Part shown: piece by piece, positions 45,214-56,470 of the stretch
Layout: each line of letters begins with the position of its first letter
How positions within the stretch are numbered: position 1 is the first letter of the stretch
NCBI RefSeq assembly: GCF_023701485.1
Contig: NZ_JAMQBK010000039.1
Coordinates: forward strand, 374,476 to 438,475
Origin: Aporhodopirellula aestuarii
GTDB taxonomy: Bacteria > Planctomycetota > Planctomycetia > Pirellulales > Pirellulaceae
Reading direction: 5' to 3'
DNA length: 64,000 nt
The notes under the pieces: generated by a model
Seen by the model: the letters and a program-made list of their open reading frames with translations, nothing else
What the model was told of the DNA's origin: nothing
The model's database searches: none
Translations under genes and position numbers: made by a program

Positions 45214-46674
45214 ATGAAGCCTCTCGAATCCATGGTTTTGCTGATCTGTTTCTTGTTGATTGTCAGCTGTTTGGGACAGGGCGATTGTCGGGCGGATGAA
45301 GTGACGCGGCCCAACGTCGTGCTGGTGATGGCCGACGACATGGGGTGGGGGCAAACGGGCTACTATCAGCATCCGATTCTCAAGACTCCTCATCTCAATG
45401 AGATGGCCGCTAATGGGTTGAGGCTGGATCGGTTTTACGCGGCCGGTCCGGTCTGTTCACCGACACGAGCGAGTGTGCTGACAGGACGAACGCATAATCG
45501 CACGGGCGTTTTGTCACATGGGTACGCACTGCATCGCCAAGAACGCTCGCTCGCATCGGCAATGCAAGCGGCGGGGTACGCGACGAGCCATTTCGGGAAA
45601 TGGCATCTCAATGGTATACGCGGACCCGGGGTGCCTGTGTTGGCATCGGACGATCATCATCCCGGCCATTTCGGATTCGATCATTGGTTGACCGTCACGA
45701 ACTTTTTTGACGTCAATCCGATCATGAGCCGCATGGGTGAATTCGAAGAGTTCGAAGGCGATTCATCGGAGATTGTGGTCGCGGAAGCGTTGAAACATAT
45801 CGGCGAAATCGTCAGCGACGATCGGGAGTTCTTCACGGTGATTTGGTACGGTTCACCTCATAGTCCCTGGGAAGCCTTGCCGCAGGATCAAATCCCCGGT
45901 GAGCAAGTAAAGTCCGCACACCACCATGGTGAACTGGTCGCGATGGATCGCAGTATCGGTACCCTTCGCTCGGGTTTGAAGCAGCTCGGTGTTGATCAAA
46001 ACACACTCATTTGGTTCTGTAGCGACAATGGCGGCCTTGCCGGTGTCGGACATGACTCCGTCGGCGGCCTCCGTGGTCACAAGGGGACGGTTTGGGAGGG
46101 AGGAATCCGGGTTCCCGCGATCGTTGAGTGGCCTGCCGCAATCAGCCCACGTGTAACGTCTTATCCGGCGTCAACGATGGATATCTTTCCGACGCTCGTG
46201 GATCTGCTCGGTCTGCCGAGTGAGTCGATGTTAGATCTCGTCGATGGGATGAGTATCAAGCCGTTGTTCTTTGGCGAGATCGGAGCACGCACGAAACTGA
46301 TTCCGTTTCGTTACCAAGACAAAGCTGCAATCGTCGACAACAACTTGAAGATTGTTCAGGAGAACATTGGTCGCGATAAGTATCTGCTCTTTGACCTGGA
46401 CGCCGACAAGACCGAGTCCAACGATCTGTTCTCGGAGCGGCCAGCGGATGCACAGCGACTACGACAGCAGTTGGACGAGATGGTCGAGTCGATTGCCAAC
46501 AGTCAATCCGGTGTCGATTATGCCGAGGGCAAAGTGACTCGTGAGGGGCCGCACGGCCGGTATTGGCGTGAAATCCCTGAGTACCAACCCTATCTTGCCG
46601 ACTGGGCTCAGCGGCCAGAGTACAAGGGACAGACTGTTCGAAAAGCGAATCGGAAAGCCAAATCAGGGCAATAG
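45214..46674 (+). CDS. Cys-type sulfatase, exported
   Basis: 486 residues from the ATG at 45214; the open frame extends upstream but the signal peptide starts here ([12 protein letters not shown]). IVSC at residues 16-19 fits a lipobox, so it may be a lipoprotein; cleavage at the later CRADEV is the alternative. Sulfatase signatures: [14 protein letters not shown] for metal binding, and Cys81 in [13 protein letters not shown], the CxPxR motif converted to formylglycine, then the HFGKWHL segment and an ENGxxGH-like [17 protein letters not shown] with active-site residues. It hydrolyses sulfate esters, in planctomycetes usually from algal polysaccharides. A real activating enzyme is needed; the SUMF1-like protein in this window lacks its cysteines. 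Confidence 0.92.
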   Translation: MKPLESMVLLICFLLIVSCLGQGDCRADEVTRPNVVLVMADDMGWGQTGYYQHPILKTPHLNEMAANGLRLDRFYAAGPVCSPTRASVLTGRTHNRTGVLSHGYALHRQERSLASAMQAAGYATSHFGKWHLNGIRGPGVPVLASDDHHPGHFGFDHWLTVTNFFDVNPIMSRMGEFEEFEGDSSEIVVAEALKHIGEIVSDDREFFTVIWYGSPHSPWEALPQDQIPGEQVKSAHHHGELVAMDRSIGTLRSGLKQLGVDQNTLIWFCSDNGGLAGVGHDSVGGLRGHKGTVWEGGIRVPAIVEWPAAISPRVTSYPASTMDIFPTLVDLLGLPSESMLDLVDGMSIKPLFFGEIGARTKLIPFRYQDKAAIVDNNLKIVQENIGRDKYLLFDLDADKTESNDLFSERPADAQRLRQQLDEMVESIANSQSGVDYAEGKVTREGPHGRYWREIPEYQPYLADWAQRPEYKGQTVRKANRKAKSGQ

Positions 46675-47129
46675 CTCATTCTGATATTATGGTTTTCTTT
46701 GCTAAATGAGCGTGACCGAGCGAAGGTGTGCGCAATTACCTACAGGCCTTTTGAATGAAGGCCGTTCGCTATGTTTGTTTGCCGGCGTGTGTCGTTTGCT
46801 GTTGGGGATGGCTTTACATGCCCTTCGAAAGTTCGATCGACAGAACGCTCTGGCATCTCTTGGCTGACATGCAGGAGACGACGCTGACGTCCTCGTGATG
46901 TGAACCGTATTTGTTGTTCGCGTGTTCGCGATGTGTCCTGCACTGGATCGCAGACGTTGTCTTCTGTTTCCACCGTCGTCCATACAGCGTAGCGATGGGG
47001 CTACAATGGTTTCGATCCGTTGTCGTGGCTTGTGTCGACTGTTCCACGTTGAATGGACGGCGCGAGCGATCTGAGAGATTTCCCGTCATCACGTTTTATC
47101 CCTTTCCAAGTCTCTGTCAGGATTTACCT
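46675..47129. other. Intergenic stretch before the Gfo/Idh/MocA gene
   Basis: About 455 bases with no recognised gene. A GGCCTT/AAGGCC hairpin (46745-46750 with 46758-46763) is present without a T-run. The frame of the next gene is open into this region, but its Tat signal sets the start at 47130. Confidence 0.5.
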
Positions 47130-48608
47130 ATGAACCAACAGTCTCCGGACGCAAGCCGTCGGAATTTCATTAAGCAGTCAGCCGGGGCTGCTGCAGCGGC
47201 CACCACCATCGGGCTCTCTGCCCAAAGAGCAAACGCTGCGGCGGGGGCCAACGAGCGGATGCGGATCGGATTCATCGGGCCCGGTGGTCGGGGTTTCGGG
47301 GCGCACGTGAAATCGCTGTGTGAATTGCACGGCGAAGGTCGCAAGATTGAGTTGGTGGCTGTCGCGGAAGTTTATAAAACTCAGCGGGATCGCGTCGCGG
47401 ATTACATCAAAGAAAAGACGGGAACCGATCCCGGTCGATATGTCGACTACAACGACATGATCGAGAAGGAAAACCTCGATGCAGTTTGCATTGGCACCCC
47501 AGACCATTGGCATCACAAGCAAACGGTTGATTCGCTCAAAGCGGGGCTGAACGTTTACTGCGAAAAGCCGATGACAAAGACGGTGGAAGAAGCCTTCAGT
47601 GTCGAGAAGCACTGGAAGGAAAGTGGCAAGGTGATGCAGGTTGGTGTGCAATCAACCAGCCTTCCCGTTTGGGACGAGGTTCGCGCGTTGCTGCAGGACG
47701 GGAAGCTCGGCAAGGTCCTGGGCTTCCAAACCGAGTATTTTCGAAACAGTGACGTCGGACAATGGCGTTACTACAAGCTCGAAAAAGACATGAGCCCCGC
47801 CACGATCGATTGGAATCGGTGGTTGGGGGTTAATGAAGGATTGGCACCCGATCAACCTTTCGATCGTGAAGTCTACAAACAGTGGAGACGATTCTGGTCG
47901 TTCGGCAGCGGCATGTTCACGGACTTGTTCGTGCACCGCACCACCTCGATGCTCAAAGCCACCGGGTTGAGACTTCCGGGCCGCGTCACCGGCGCGGGCG
48001 GCATTTTTCTTGAATACGACGGTCGGGATGTTCCCGATGTGGCGACCGTGGTCGCTGACTTCAACGAGGGGGTTCAAGGACTCGTCACCGCGACGATGTG
48101 CAATCAGGAATCGCGTATCAATCAGTTGATCCGTGGCCACTTCGGCACGTTCACCTTTGGCAACGGCGAGCAGTTTGACGGTTTTGATTTCATTCCCGAA
48201 CGCTCGCCCGTGACTCACGTTCGCCAGCAGGCCGAGCGGATCAAGACGACGCCGGTCAAGAACACCACGCTGGCTCACTTTACGAACTGGCTCGATGCCT
48301 GCGAGGCGGCCGATCCGATGAAGTGCAATAATCCTCCGGACCTGGGGGCGTCCGCAATTGCGGTCGTAAACTTGGGTGCACAGAGCTATCGCAACGGCAA
48401 GGTGTATTTTGTGGACGGCGACAAGCGTGAAGTCTCTACCGAGGATCCCGGTTGGGCGAGTCGGTGGGAGAAGCTCTCGTCAACACGTGGCAAACCCAAT
48501 CACATCCCCGGTTGGAAAGCGGGTGATTACGGTAGCGAGCTGATCGATCCCGAATACATGAAATTCGCGGGACCTTGGACCAATGGTGAGGATCCCGCGA
48601 AAGGTTAG
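47130..48608 (+). CDS. Tat-exported Gfo/Idh/MocA family oxidoreductase
   Basis: 492 residues from the ATG at 47130, with AGGA eight bases upstream. A twin-arginine signal is seen at once: SRRNFIKQSAGAAAAATTIG. The Rossmann core follows with RIGFIGPGGRGFG, the family motif CEKPMTKTVEEA, and a C-terminal alpha-beta domain with a TxxxHF-type stretch and AVVNLGAQSYRNG. Family members oxidise or reduce sugars and inositols with NAD(P)(H); cofactor in Tat-exported members is bound before export. Such proteins are numerous in planctomycetes next to sulfatases and c-type proteins. Substrate not determinable. A clear terminator follows 26 bases after the stop. Confidence 0.9.
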   Translation: MNQQSPDASRRNFIKQSAGAAAAATTIGLSAQRANAAAGANERMRIGFIGPGGRGFGAHVKSLCELHGEGRKIELVAVAEVYKTQRDRVADYIKEKTGTDPGRYVDYNDMIEKENLDAVCIGTPDHWHHKQTVDSLKAGLNVYCEKPMTKTVEEAFSVEKHWKESGKVMQVGVQSTSLPVWDEVRALLQDGKLGKVLGFQTEYFRNSDVGQWRYYKLEKDMSPATIDWNRWLGVNEGLAPDQPFDREVYKQWRRFWSFGSGMFTDLFVHRTTSMLKATGLRLPGRVTGAGGIFLEYDGRDVPDVATVVADFNEGVQGLVTATMCNQESRINQLIRGHFGTFTFGNGEQFDGFDFIPERSPVTHVRQQAERIKTTPVKNTTLAHFTNWLDACEAADPMKCNNPPDLGASAIAVVNLGAQSYRNGKVYFVDGDKREVSTEDPGWASRWEKLSSTRGKPNHIPGWKAGDYGSELIDPEYMKFAGPWTNGEDPAKG

Positions 48609-48634
48609 GCCCGCTCGACGCGCTTGGTATTTCG

Positions 48635-48668
48635 ACACCGCCGGATCTCAGATTCGGCGGTGTTTTTT
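48635..48668 (+). terminator. Intrinsic terminator of the Gfo/Idh/MocA gene
   Basis: Perfect 9-bp stem ACACCGCCG/CGGCGGTGT (48635-48643 with 48655-48663), 11-base loop, then six T residues at 48663-48668. It starts 26 bases after the stop codon of the oxidoreductase gene. Confidence 0.85.
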
Positions 48669-48707
48669 ATTCCCAGCCGAGTCGCATCAGAGGCGGCGAC
48701 TTAGCAG

Positions 48708-48732
48708 CCTCGACGTCGCCAGATGGTGGGCC
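48708..48732. repeat. Degenerate copy of the CCACCGTC/GACGGTGG palindrome
   Basis: The stretch CGACGTCGCCAGATGGTGGG keeps the GTCGCCAGA core and the right arm of the palindrome found at 2206-2225 and 59089-59181, while the left arm has decayed. Confidence 0.5.
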
Positions 48733-48864
48733 GGTTCCTACGGCCAAATCAAGGCCGTACGGCGGGAAGTGAACCTACGTCGTTTACAAAAATGCTCAAG
48801 CGGGACAGCGCTACTTTTCACGTAGGTCGGTCTCTCGGGATGTCGATTGTTTTGGTGTTCTTTT

Positions 48865-48924
48865 TAGCGGAACGTCGCGAGCCGTCCGGTCCCGCGTTAC
48901 CAGACGGCTCGCGCCGTTCCGCTA
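48865..48924. repeat. Long inverted repeat, 26-bp arms
   Basis: Arms 48865-48890 and 48899-48924 pair with 24 of 26 matches around an 8-base loop (CCCGCGTT). Each arm begins or ends with TAGCGGAACG/CGTTCCGCTA and carries CGCGAGCCGTC. This would form a very stable hairpin. It lies between convergent genes and resembles a mobile palindromic element or a bidirectional terminator. Confidence 0.8.
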
Positions 48925-49068
48925 CTTTTGAAATCCCGCAGTAATTACATCGACGTCTCTCAGAGACCGAGAATTGCGGGCGTGACCCGCTTCCGGAGCT
49001 TCGGAAAAGCTCCGTTACGTGAGACGCGAAAACGCCAATGCGTCTGCCTGAAAGTGATGCGGCGCGGC

Positions 49069-49494
49069 TTAAAAGCGAGGGCGATTGAGGATCTCGCGGA
49101 CTAAGAATGCCTGGCGCACTCCGCCGGGGCGTTGAAACATCGCCCTGATCTCGCTCGCGGTGCTGGGGCGAGTTTTTACGGGACCGCCACTGGCGTGGGG
49201 GATGCCTGCCGAGTGTTCGCTTGGGGCGAGGCCGGTGCTCCTGTCACTAAGCTCTCGTTCGAGTGTTTCCTCCTCGAGGATCTCAATCCCGACAACGTGT
49301 TCATCCTCCTCTTCGTCGTCATAGCCGAATTGTGCGGCATCGACGCGACGCTCATGCAGTGCGCTGGTGTACTGGCGTGGTCGCGAGCGAGTTTCTTGTT
49401 CCGCCTGTCGTTGAGCTTCGGCACGTATCTCCAGCGACTTTTGCTGTCGAATGGCGGCGGCACGGCGAAGGAACTCTTCGAGATCGTTGGGCAT
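49069..49494 (-). CDS. Small acidic protein downstream of floA, unknown
   Basis: 141 residues, not recognised. The N-terminal 45 residues are a charged helix (EEFLRRAAAIRQQKSLEIRAEAQ), likely coiled coil. The middle is acidic (YDDEEEDEHVVGIEILEEETLE) and the C-terminus basic with SASEIRAMFQRPGG-like features. No membrane segment or signal is present. Its ATG lies 23 bases after the floA stop, so it is very probably cotranscribed with it and may be a cytosolic partner. The alternative is a lineage-specific protein of unrelated role. Codon pattern and the clean position in the operon support it as real. Confidence 0.7.
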   Translation of the reverse strand: MPNDLEEFLRRAAAIRQQKSLEIRAEAQRQAEQETRSRPRQYTSALHERRVDAAQFGYDDEEEDEHVVGIEILEEETLERELSDRSTGLAPSEHSAGIPHASGGPVKTRPSTASEIRAMFQRPGGVRQAFLVREILNRPRF

Positions 49495-49517
49495 CGTGGG
49501 TGACCTACGTACGGAGA

Positions 49518-50603
49518 TTATTGGTGAGCATTGATGCTGGCCGATTCAGGTCGTTCGCCTGACAGCGAGCGACGCATCTCGGTATCTGCGATCACGTTCT
49601 GCATGCGGTAGTAATCCATGATCATCAATTTGCCGCTCCGGAAGGCTTCGGCCATCGCACGAGGCACAGCCGCTTCCGCTTCGACCACTTCGGCTCGGCT
49701 CTTTTCGATCTTGGCTTGCATCTCTTGTTCTTCGGCGACCGCGGCGGCCCGTTTGCTTTCGGCGTTGGCTCGGGCGACAGCCGTGTCGGCTTCGGCTTGG
49801 TCGGCTTGCAAGCGGGCACCGATGTTTGCACCGACATCGATGTCAGCGATGTCGATCGATACGATTTCGAACGCGGTTTGCGAATCGAGTTTCTTCGCGA
49901 GCACCGCTTTGCTGATCACGTCGGGGTTTTCCAAGACCGCTTTGTGGTTGTCGGCGCTACCGATCGCACTGACGATGCCCTCGCCGACCCGCGCGATGAT
50001 CGTCTCCTCGGTGGCACCGCCGATCAGTTGTTGCAAGTTCGCACGTACGGTCACACGGGCTTTGACCTTCAATTGGATCCCGTCTTTGGCGACGGCATCG
50101 AGCGACGGTTTGACCGAGCCGCGGGGTGGGCAATCGATGACTTTCGGATAGACGCTCGTTTGAACCGATTCGAGCACATCGCGTCCTGCCAAATCGATCG
50201 CGGTCGCTTCACGGAAGGTCAGCGAGATCGTTTTGGCTTTCTTTGCCGCGATCAGGGCGCGGATGACTTGTTGAACATTTCCGCCGGCGAGGTAGTGAGC
50301 CTCCAGAGCCCCGCCGGTCAGTTCCGGGTCGTCGAGACCGGCTTGGGTCGCCATGATTTTGCTGCGGACGATCGCACGTGCGTTCACTTTGCGAAACGTC
50401 ATCGCGATCAAATTTGAGAAGCCGATGTTCGACTTCGTCAGCACGGACTGAATCCACAGCCCGAAATAGTTCGCGAATACGAAAAAGATGACCACGATGG
50501 CGACAAAAATCACCAACGCACCGATCAGCGCGATCATGCTCCCGTTTGAGATCGCGGCAGCAATTCGCGGAACGGAGGCCAATGTTTCGTGAAGCTGGTT
50601 CAT
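49518..50603 (-). CDS. floA: Flotillin-like protein FloA
   Basis: 361 residues, the usual FloA length. One N-terminal membrane helix ([26 protein letters not shown]) is followed by a SPFH/band-7 type domain with [37 protein letters not shown], and [33 protein letters not shown] long Ala/Glu coiled coil (about 260-330) leads to a C-terminal tail. FloA scaffolds organise membrane microdomains and help assembly of protein complexes there. A small acidic protein gene follows within 24 bases. No clear ribosome site precedes the ATG at 50603, but the helix position leaves little choice of start. Confidence 0.93.
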   Translation of the reverse strand: MNQLHETLASVPRIAAAISNGSMIALIGALVIFVAIVVIFFVFANYFGLWIQSVLTKSNIGFSNLIAMTFRKVNARAIVRSKIMATQAGLDDPELTGGALEAHYLAGGNVQQVIRALIAAKKAKTISLTFREATAIDLAGRDVLESVQTSVYPKVIDCPPRGSVKPSLDAVAKDGIQLKVKARVTVRANLQQLIGGATEETIIARVGEGIVSAIGSADNHKAVLENPDVISKAVLAKKLDSQTAFEIVSIDIADIDVGANIGARLQADQAEADTAVARANAESKRAAAVAEEQEMQAKIEKSRAEVVEAEAAVPRAMAEAFRSGKLMIMDYYRMQNVIADTEMRRSLSGERPESASINAHQ

Positions 50604-50971
50604 AGGTCTTATCGAGGAGAATGGTGCAGACGATCACGGAAGGGGTGATTTATCGGTTGTCTCGGTATTGTAGCAGCGTCGACACGGTTGGTGTGTGGGC
50701 GAGATGGCAATCTGGGGCACGATACTAGGGAGCGTCACTATGGAAGTCAGGCGTGTTCAGTTAAACTGGGGCCTTGTCACCGTTTGCCATTCCGTTTAGC
50801 TGACGGGGATCGCATCAAAGTACCCCGTGCGGCCCAGATTTTCGGGAAGGACGCTCACACGCCTTTGCCTCACGCCCTTTGGGACGGTGACATTCCATTT
50901 CCAGACGTCGTGCAGTTTCCGCTCGCTGATTGACGTTTGTTTTATCCACCCTCTGATCAAATTTACTTCTG
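50604..50971. other. Divergent intergenic region floA/diadenylate cyclase
   Basis: About 370 bases shared by the starts of floA (leftward) and the DAC gene (rightward). A 60-codon minus-strand frame inside it has no recognisable features and was not called. No operator or repeat was identified. Confidence 0.5.
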
Positions 50972-51916
50972 ATGGCAACTCAACGACTGACGAAACACAA
51001 CGCAGCGATGATCCGCGCGGGCGTTACGTTGTTGGCCGATCGTGGGGCGGATGCCCTGTTGTTGCTGTTGGACGGTGGGACCGATTGGAAACGCGTTGCG
51101 GAATTGACGGAGGCGACGAAACACACGGTGATCATTGCCGTCGACACACTCGAGGATCTTGACGGGGCTGCCGAAGCGGGACTGCGTCCACTGGCACTGA
51201 ACAAGGAAAAGGCGCCTTTTCTCGAGCGACTTCAGGAAGCACTGCTTGAATCGGCTGCCGACGAGCTGATTCGCACCAATGGCGAGGTGGTCGCCGTGTA
51301 CAGCGGTTTTCAGCAGGGGCGGCTCGACTCGATCAGTCACCTGCAGTTGGACGAGCGGATGCGGAGGTTCACCGTCCGCGACCTGCAAACGCTCGAAAGC
51401 AGCGTCCCGCTGAAAACGATCAAGGCCGTCGTCGACTTGGCGTCACAAATCGGTCGGGAAGGCCGCGAAGGCAAACCGGTGGGCACGATGTTTGTCGTCG
51501 GTGATACCCGCAAAGTGCTCGAGCACGCCAACGACAGCGGCGTGGATCCGTTTCGTGGGTACAACAAAAAGCACCGCAACCTGCTCGACCCGAAGGTTCA
51601 AGAGGACGCCAAGGAAGTCGCCCAGCTCGATGGGGCCTTCGTCGTCACCAGCGAAGGGATCATCGAACGCAGCCGTCAGATGCTCGAGGTCTCTCACGAA
51701 GACCTCAAAATGACCAAAGGACTGGGGTCGCGACATTGGGCCGCAGCCGCGATCACGAGGAAAACGAAAGCCGTTTCGGTCGTCATCAGCCAGTCCACCG
51801 GGACCGTGCGATTGTACCAAAATGGCTTTTTAATCCTGCAAATCGTGCCGATGGACAAGGCCGTCAAGTGGCAAGAATTTGCCTTCGAACCGCCTCCGCA
51901 GTCCAGCGAAGACTGA
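50972..51916 (+). CDS. Diadenylate cyclase (DAC domain) with N-terminal sensor-like domain
   Basis: 314 residues. The C-terminal DAC domain spans about 150-292: GKPVGTMFVVGD near 168-178, VDPFRGY at 191-197, the catalytic DGA at 220-222, and GSRHWAA at 252-258. Synthesis of c-di-AMP from two ATP is the family reaction. In most cyclases the last motif reads RHRAA; Trp256 here replaces the second Arg. Residues 1-140 form a different alpha-beta domain (RAGVTLLADRGADALLLLLDGG, VIIAVDTLEDLDGA), resembling DAC-associated sensor domains; no helix-hairpin-helix part of DisA is present. So it is not DisA but a soluble DAC of another class. The gene stands upstream of fumC with a 121-base gap. Confidence 0.85.
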   Translation: MATQRLTKHNAAMIRAGVTLLADRGADALLLLLDGGTDWKRVAELTEATKHTVIIAVDTLEDLDGAAEAGLRPLALNKEKAPFLERLQEALLESAADELIRTNGEVVAVYSGFQQGRLDSISHLQLDERMRRFTVRDLQTLESSVPLKTIKAVVDLASQIGREGREGKPVGTMFVVGDTRKVLEHANDSGVDPFRGYNKKHRNLLDPKVQEDAKEVAQLDGAFVVTSEGIIERSRQMLEVSHEDLKMTKGLGSRHWAAAAITRKTKAVSVVISQSTGTVRLYQNGFLILQIVPMDKAVKWQEFAFEPPPQSSED

Positions 51917-52037
51917 GTCGGGTGACGCGCGTCTGGTCGTTCGCGCCCTGCCTCGGATTTGTTAGCTTCATCGTGTAATGAGGAACCCCACGTCGGGGCT
52001 CGCTTTTTCCGTAGCCAACCAATCCGATTCATCCACC

Positions 52038-53462
<1,425 letters not shown>

Positions 53463-53533
53463 TGAGATTGTCGTGAGGAGTGAACCTTTCGTTTCGGTCC
53501 AAATCATCGGTCGACACAACACATCACTCCATC

Positions 53534-54085
53534 ATGAACACGAATCTCACCCGGACGAGCAAATTCCTCAGTCTGGTGCTGCGGCATCGGCCTGAGGTGA
53601 TCGGGTTGCGGCTCGATGCTGAAGGTTGGCTCGACATCAATGAATTGATCGCCAGCGCGAACCAGCGTGGCACCGCGATCACGTTGGAACAGCTTCACGA
53701 AGTCGTTGCCACGTGTGAGAAGAGGCGTTTTGCTCTCAGCGACGATGGGCTTCGCGTTCGCGCCAATCAAGGGCATTCGGTCGCAGACGTTGAGCTGAAC
53801 CTTCCATCAACCCAGCCGCCTGACCAGCTGTTTCATGGCACCGTCGCGGTGTTTCTTGACAGCATTCGCGAGCAGGGTTTGCGGCGGCGTTCTCGCAATC
53901 ACGTGCATTTGTCGGCGGATCGCGAAACGGCCACCAAGGTCGGTTCGCGTCGCGGCGTCCCTGTCATCCTTGCCGTGAATGCAGGTGAAATGAATGATGC
54001 CGGGCACGTGTTCTACCGCTCGGCAAACGGCGTCTGGCTGACCAATCACGTGCCACCTCGATTTCTCGCGTTCCCCGAAAATTGA
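53534..54085 (+). CDS. kptA: RNA 2'-phosphotransferase KptA
   Basis: 183 residues from the ATG at 53534. In eukaryotes the family (Tpt1) removes the 2'-phosphate left at tRNA splice junctions by transferring it to NAD+. Seen: TSKFLSLVLRHRPEVIGL near 7-24 with the conserved Arg-His-Arg, a winged-helix part (LDINELIASAN), LFHGTV, HVHLSAD, and the C-terminal FYRSANGVWLTNHVPPRFL. The catalytic Arg/His set of the family appears complete. Bacteria lack that type of tRNA splicing, so the natural substrate here is unknown; RNA repair or detoxification of 2'-phosphorylated RNA ends is a possibility. It ends 41 bases before the stop of the opposing sigma-54 activator. Confidence 0.92.
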   Translation: MNTNLTRTSKFLSLVLRHRPEVIGLRLDAEGWLDINELIASANQRGTAITLEQLHEVVATCEKRRFALSDDGLRVRANQGHSVADVELNLPSTQPPDQLFHGTVAVFLDSIREQGLRRRSRNHVHLSADRETATKVGSRRGVPVILAVNAGEMNDAGHVFYRSANGVWLTNHVPPRFLAFPEN

Positions 54086-54126
54086 ACCGAGACGTCATGC
54101 AGCGATCCAAAGTCGCTTGGCGTTTT

Positions 54127-56334
54127 CTAGTCAGACTTGGAATCTTCTGCGGCGTATCGCTTGAGCTTGCGATCGAGCGTGCTGCGTTCGATGCCGAGTA
54201 TCGTGGCCGACTGGCTCTTATTGCCGCCGGTGCTGTTGAGCACCCGCTCGATATGTTTTCGTTCGAGTTCGGCGAGCGAAATGGCGGGAGTGGATCCGTT
54301 TGGTCCAGTGGGTGAACTAGTCGCGGCCATCGAAATTGACCCGGCACCCGTTGGCGATGGCGTCGGGCTTCCATGAACAGCCCGCGTGAGCATCAACTCG
54401 TCAGGTCCGATTTCATGCAACCCACGCACATCGAGCGGCGCCATTACGACAGCACGTTCGATCACGTTACGTAGTTCGCGGACGTTACCCGGCCATGAAT
54501 ACTCCAGCAACTTCTGGCTCGCCTCGCGTGTCAACTTCATCGGGCCGCGACCCATCGTTTGCACAAACGTGTTGACGAAGTGTTCGGCCAAAAGCACGAC
54601 GTCGCGGCCCCGCTCTCGCAGCGGTGGGACGATGATCTCGATCACGTTGAGTCGGTAGAAAAGGTCTTGTCGAAACGTGCCGGCCTGCACCATCGCTTGC
54701 AAGTCACGGTGTGTCGCCGCGATCACCCTCACATCGACGTGAACCGCCGTATGGCCACCAACTCGTTCAAAAGGATGCCCTTCGAGAACCCGCAGCAGTT
54801 TGGCTTGTAGGTCCAAATTCATTTCGCCGATTTCGTCGAGCATCAGCGTGCCACCGGACGCGGCTTCGAATTTGCCTTTCTTCTGTTCGGTTGCACCCGT
54901 GAAGGCGCCCTTCTCGTGACCAAACAACTCACTTTCGAGTAGATCCTTCGACAGTGCCGCGCAATTCAAACAAACCATCGGCTCGTCCGCGCGGGGACTC
55001 GCAAAGTGAATCGCTGACGCAACGAGTTCCTTCCCCGTGCCCGATTCTCCACGCAACAAAACCGCTGCACCGGAGCGAGCGACTTGCGCGATCTGATATT
55101 GCACGTCCGCGATCTTGTCGCTCCGGCCCAGTATCTCCACCCGACCGGCGAGTTGTTTTCGTAGTCGGCGGATCGTCTCGCGAGATTGATGCAGGGTCTG
55201 TTCGAGTTGTTGCCGCCGTACGAGCGATCGGCAGGCTTCACAAAAAATCTCGCACGCCGTGACGATCATTGCCAAGTCGCGTTCGCCCAACGAAGGATCG
55301 CCCGCCGTTGTGATCACGTGTAACAATCCACCTGCCCTCGACGAGCCATTGTCCGAATCGTCCTGTTCCGAAGTCGGCAGGCTCAACGGCACCAAAACGA
55401 TTGATTCCACATCGATCTCGCCGCGGGTGTCCTCCGTCGCGAGCCGGCGATCGCCGACGACGTTGCGGGCGAGCAGTGCGGACGCGCCGGGGAAGCGAAT
55501 TTGGCGTACCAGTGATTCGGGTGGGCGACGATAGCGATGCCCTTCTCGCTGGTGAACGTGGCGAGGCATCGGCAGCTCGCGATCGGAATCGAAAAAGTAC
55601 AGCCCGATCTCCGCGGCTGGCAATTGTCCGGCGAGCGTTTGGATCAAGAGTTCTGCTGCCGGATCAAAATCGTCTGCGGGACTCTCCAGGCGTCCCATCG
55701 CAAACGCCATCTGCAACAGCGATAGGTCTGACGAAGACCCGTCGGAGCGTTGCAACGAGGTTCGGCTGTCTGGCCGGCTTGTTTCGCCAGGCGATCTAGG
55801 TTGACCGGTCTGCCCCGCTCTCTTTGTTTTGCCAGACTCGCCAGTTTCTGTCCCTGAGTTTCTCTGGCCGGACATGCCCAGCGTGCTTGCGGGTGATCGC
55901 GACACGATGTCCAGCCATTCGGCGTCCGCCTCACTTGCGAAATCGTCTCCGAGCATCAAATCGTCTTGCGTCGCATCGTCTTCGTGATTTTGCCCGAGGC
56001 GTTCGCTCGACGACGGTCCCGATCCCGACCAATGCGTTAAATCATGTGTGAATCGCATTTCGAACCCGGCGACTTGTAAACGGTCGCCTTCGCTAAGCCG
56101 GGTGGCTTGGGCAATTCGGGAGTCATTGACGAAGACGCCGTTACGGCTGCCGAGGTCCTCGATAAACCAGCTTGTTTCATCGCAGGCCAACCTGGCATGA
56201 CGACGACTCGCACGTCCGCTACGCAAAACGACCTGGTTTTCTGACGATCTCCCTAGCACAACCTCCGACGGAGGGGCTAAACGGTACACGTCAGTCCAGC
56301 GTGAGCCTCGATGGAGCACCAAATAGGCATCCAT
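54127..56334 (-). CDS. FHA-GAF sigma-54-dependent transcriptional activator
   Basis: 735 residues from the ATG at 56334. Residues 1-95 form an FHA domain ([29 protein letters not shown]), a phosphothreonine-binding module. A low-complexity linker is followed by a GAF domain at about 225-370. The AAA+ core spans about 400-640: Walker A GESGTGKE, the sigma-54 contact loop GAFTGA, LDEIGEM, and [10 protein letters not shown] Fis-type helix-turn-helix ends the protein ([20 protein letters not shown]). The GAFTGA loop is intact, so it should remodel RNA polymerase-sigma54. The FHA domain replaces the usual receiver, which points to control by Ser/Thr kinases. It is divergent from the DUF1598-like gene. 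Confidence 0.95.
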   Translation of the reverse strand: MDAYLVLHRGSRWTDVYRLAPPSEVVLGRSSENQVVLRSGRASRRHARLACDETSWFIEDLGSRNGVFVNDSRIAQATRLSEGDRLQVAGFEMRFTHDLTHWSGSGPSSSERLGQNHEDDATQDDLMLGDDFASEADAEWLDIVSRSPASTLGMSGQRNSGTETGESGKTKRAGQTGQPRSPGETSRPDSRTSLQRSDGSSSDLSLLQMAFAMGRLESPADDFDPAAELLIQTLAGQLPAAEIGLYFFDSDRELPMPRHVHQREGHRYRRPPESLVRQIRFPGASALLARNVVGDRRLATEDTRGEIDVESIVLVPLSLPTSEQDDSDNGSSRAGGLLHVITTAGDPSLGERDLAMIVTACEIFCEACRSLVRRQQLEQTLHQSRETIRRLRKQLAGRVEILGRSDKIADVQYQIAQVARSGAAVLLRGESGTGKELVASAIHFASPRADEPMVCLNCAALSKDLLESELFGHEKGAFTGATEQKKGKFEAASGGTLMLDEIGEMNLDLQAKLLRVLEGHPFERVGGHTAVHVDVRVIAATHRDLQAMVQAGTFRQDLFYRLNVIEIIVPPLRERGRDVVLLAEHFVNTFVQTMGRGPMKLTREASQKLLEYSWPGNVRELRNVIERAVVMAPLDVRGLHEIGPDELMLTRAVHGSPTPSPTGAGSISMAATSSPTGPNGSTPAISLAELERKHIERVLNSTGGNKSQSATILGIERSTLDRKLKRYAAEDSKSD

Positions 56335-56470
56335 TATCGAGGAAACGGCGGGTGGCGAGGAAGGCTTGCTTGTCACTGGAAAACACCACAACTATTCTAC
56401 ACGGTTGCTTATACTATCAATCGTAGTCCCGATCCTACGAAACTTTTCACCTGAGCAGGAATCTGTCTCG

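Larger units (their letters stand above)
48609..49068. other. Repeat-rich intergenic region between two convergent genes
   Basis: About 460 bases holding a terminator (48635-48668), a degenerate CCACCGTC-type palindrome (48708-48732) and a 26-bp-arm inverted repeat (48865-48924). No gene was found. The repeats fit a region between convergent gene ends. Confidence 0.6.

Noticed and set aside
50796-50978. 60-codon minus frame between floA and the DAC gene
   Set aside because: Short, no ribosome site, no recognisable features.
50972-51916. Calling the diadenylate cyclase DisA
   Set aside because: No helix-hairpin-helix DNA-binding region and a different N-terminal domain.
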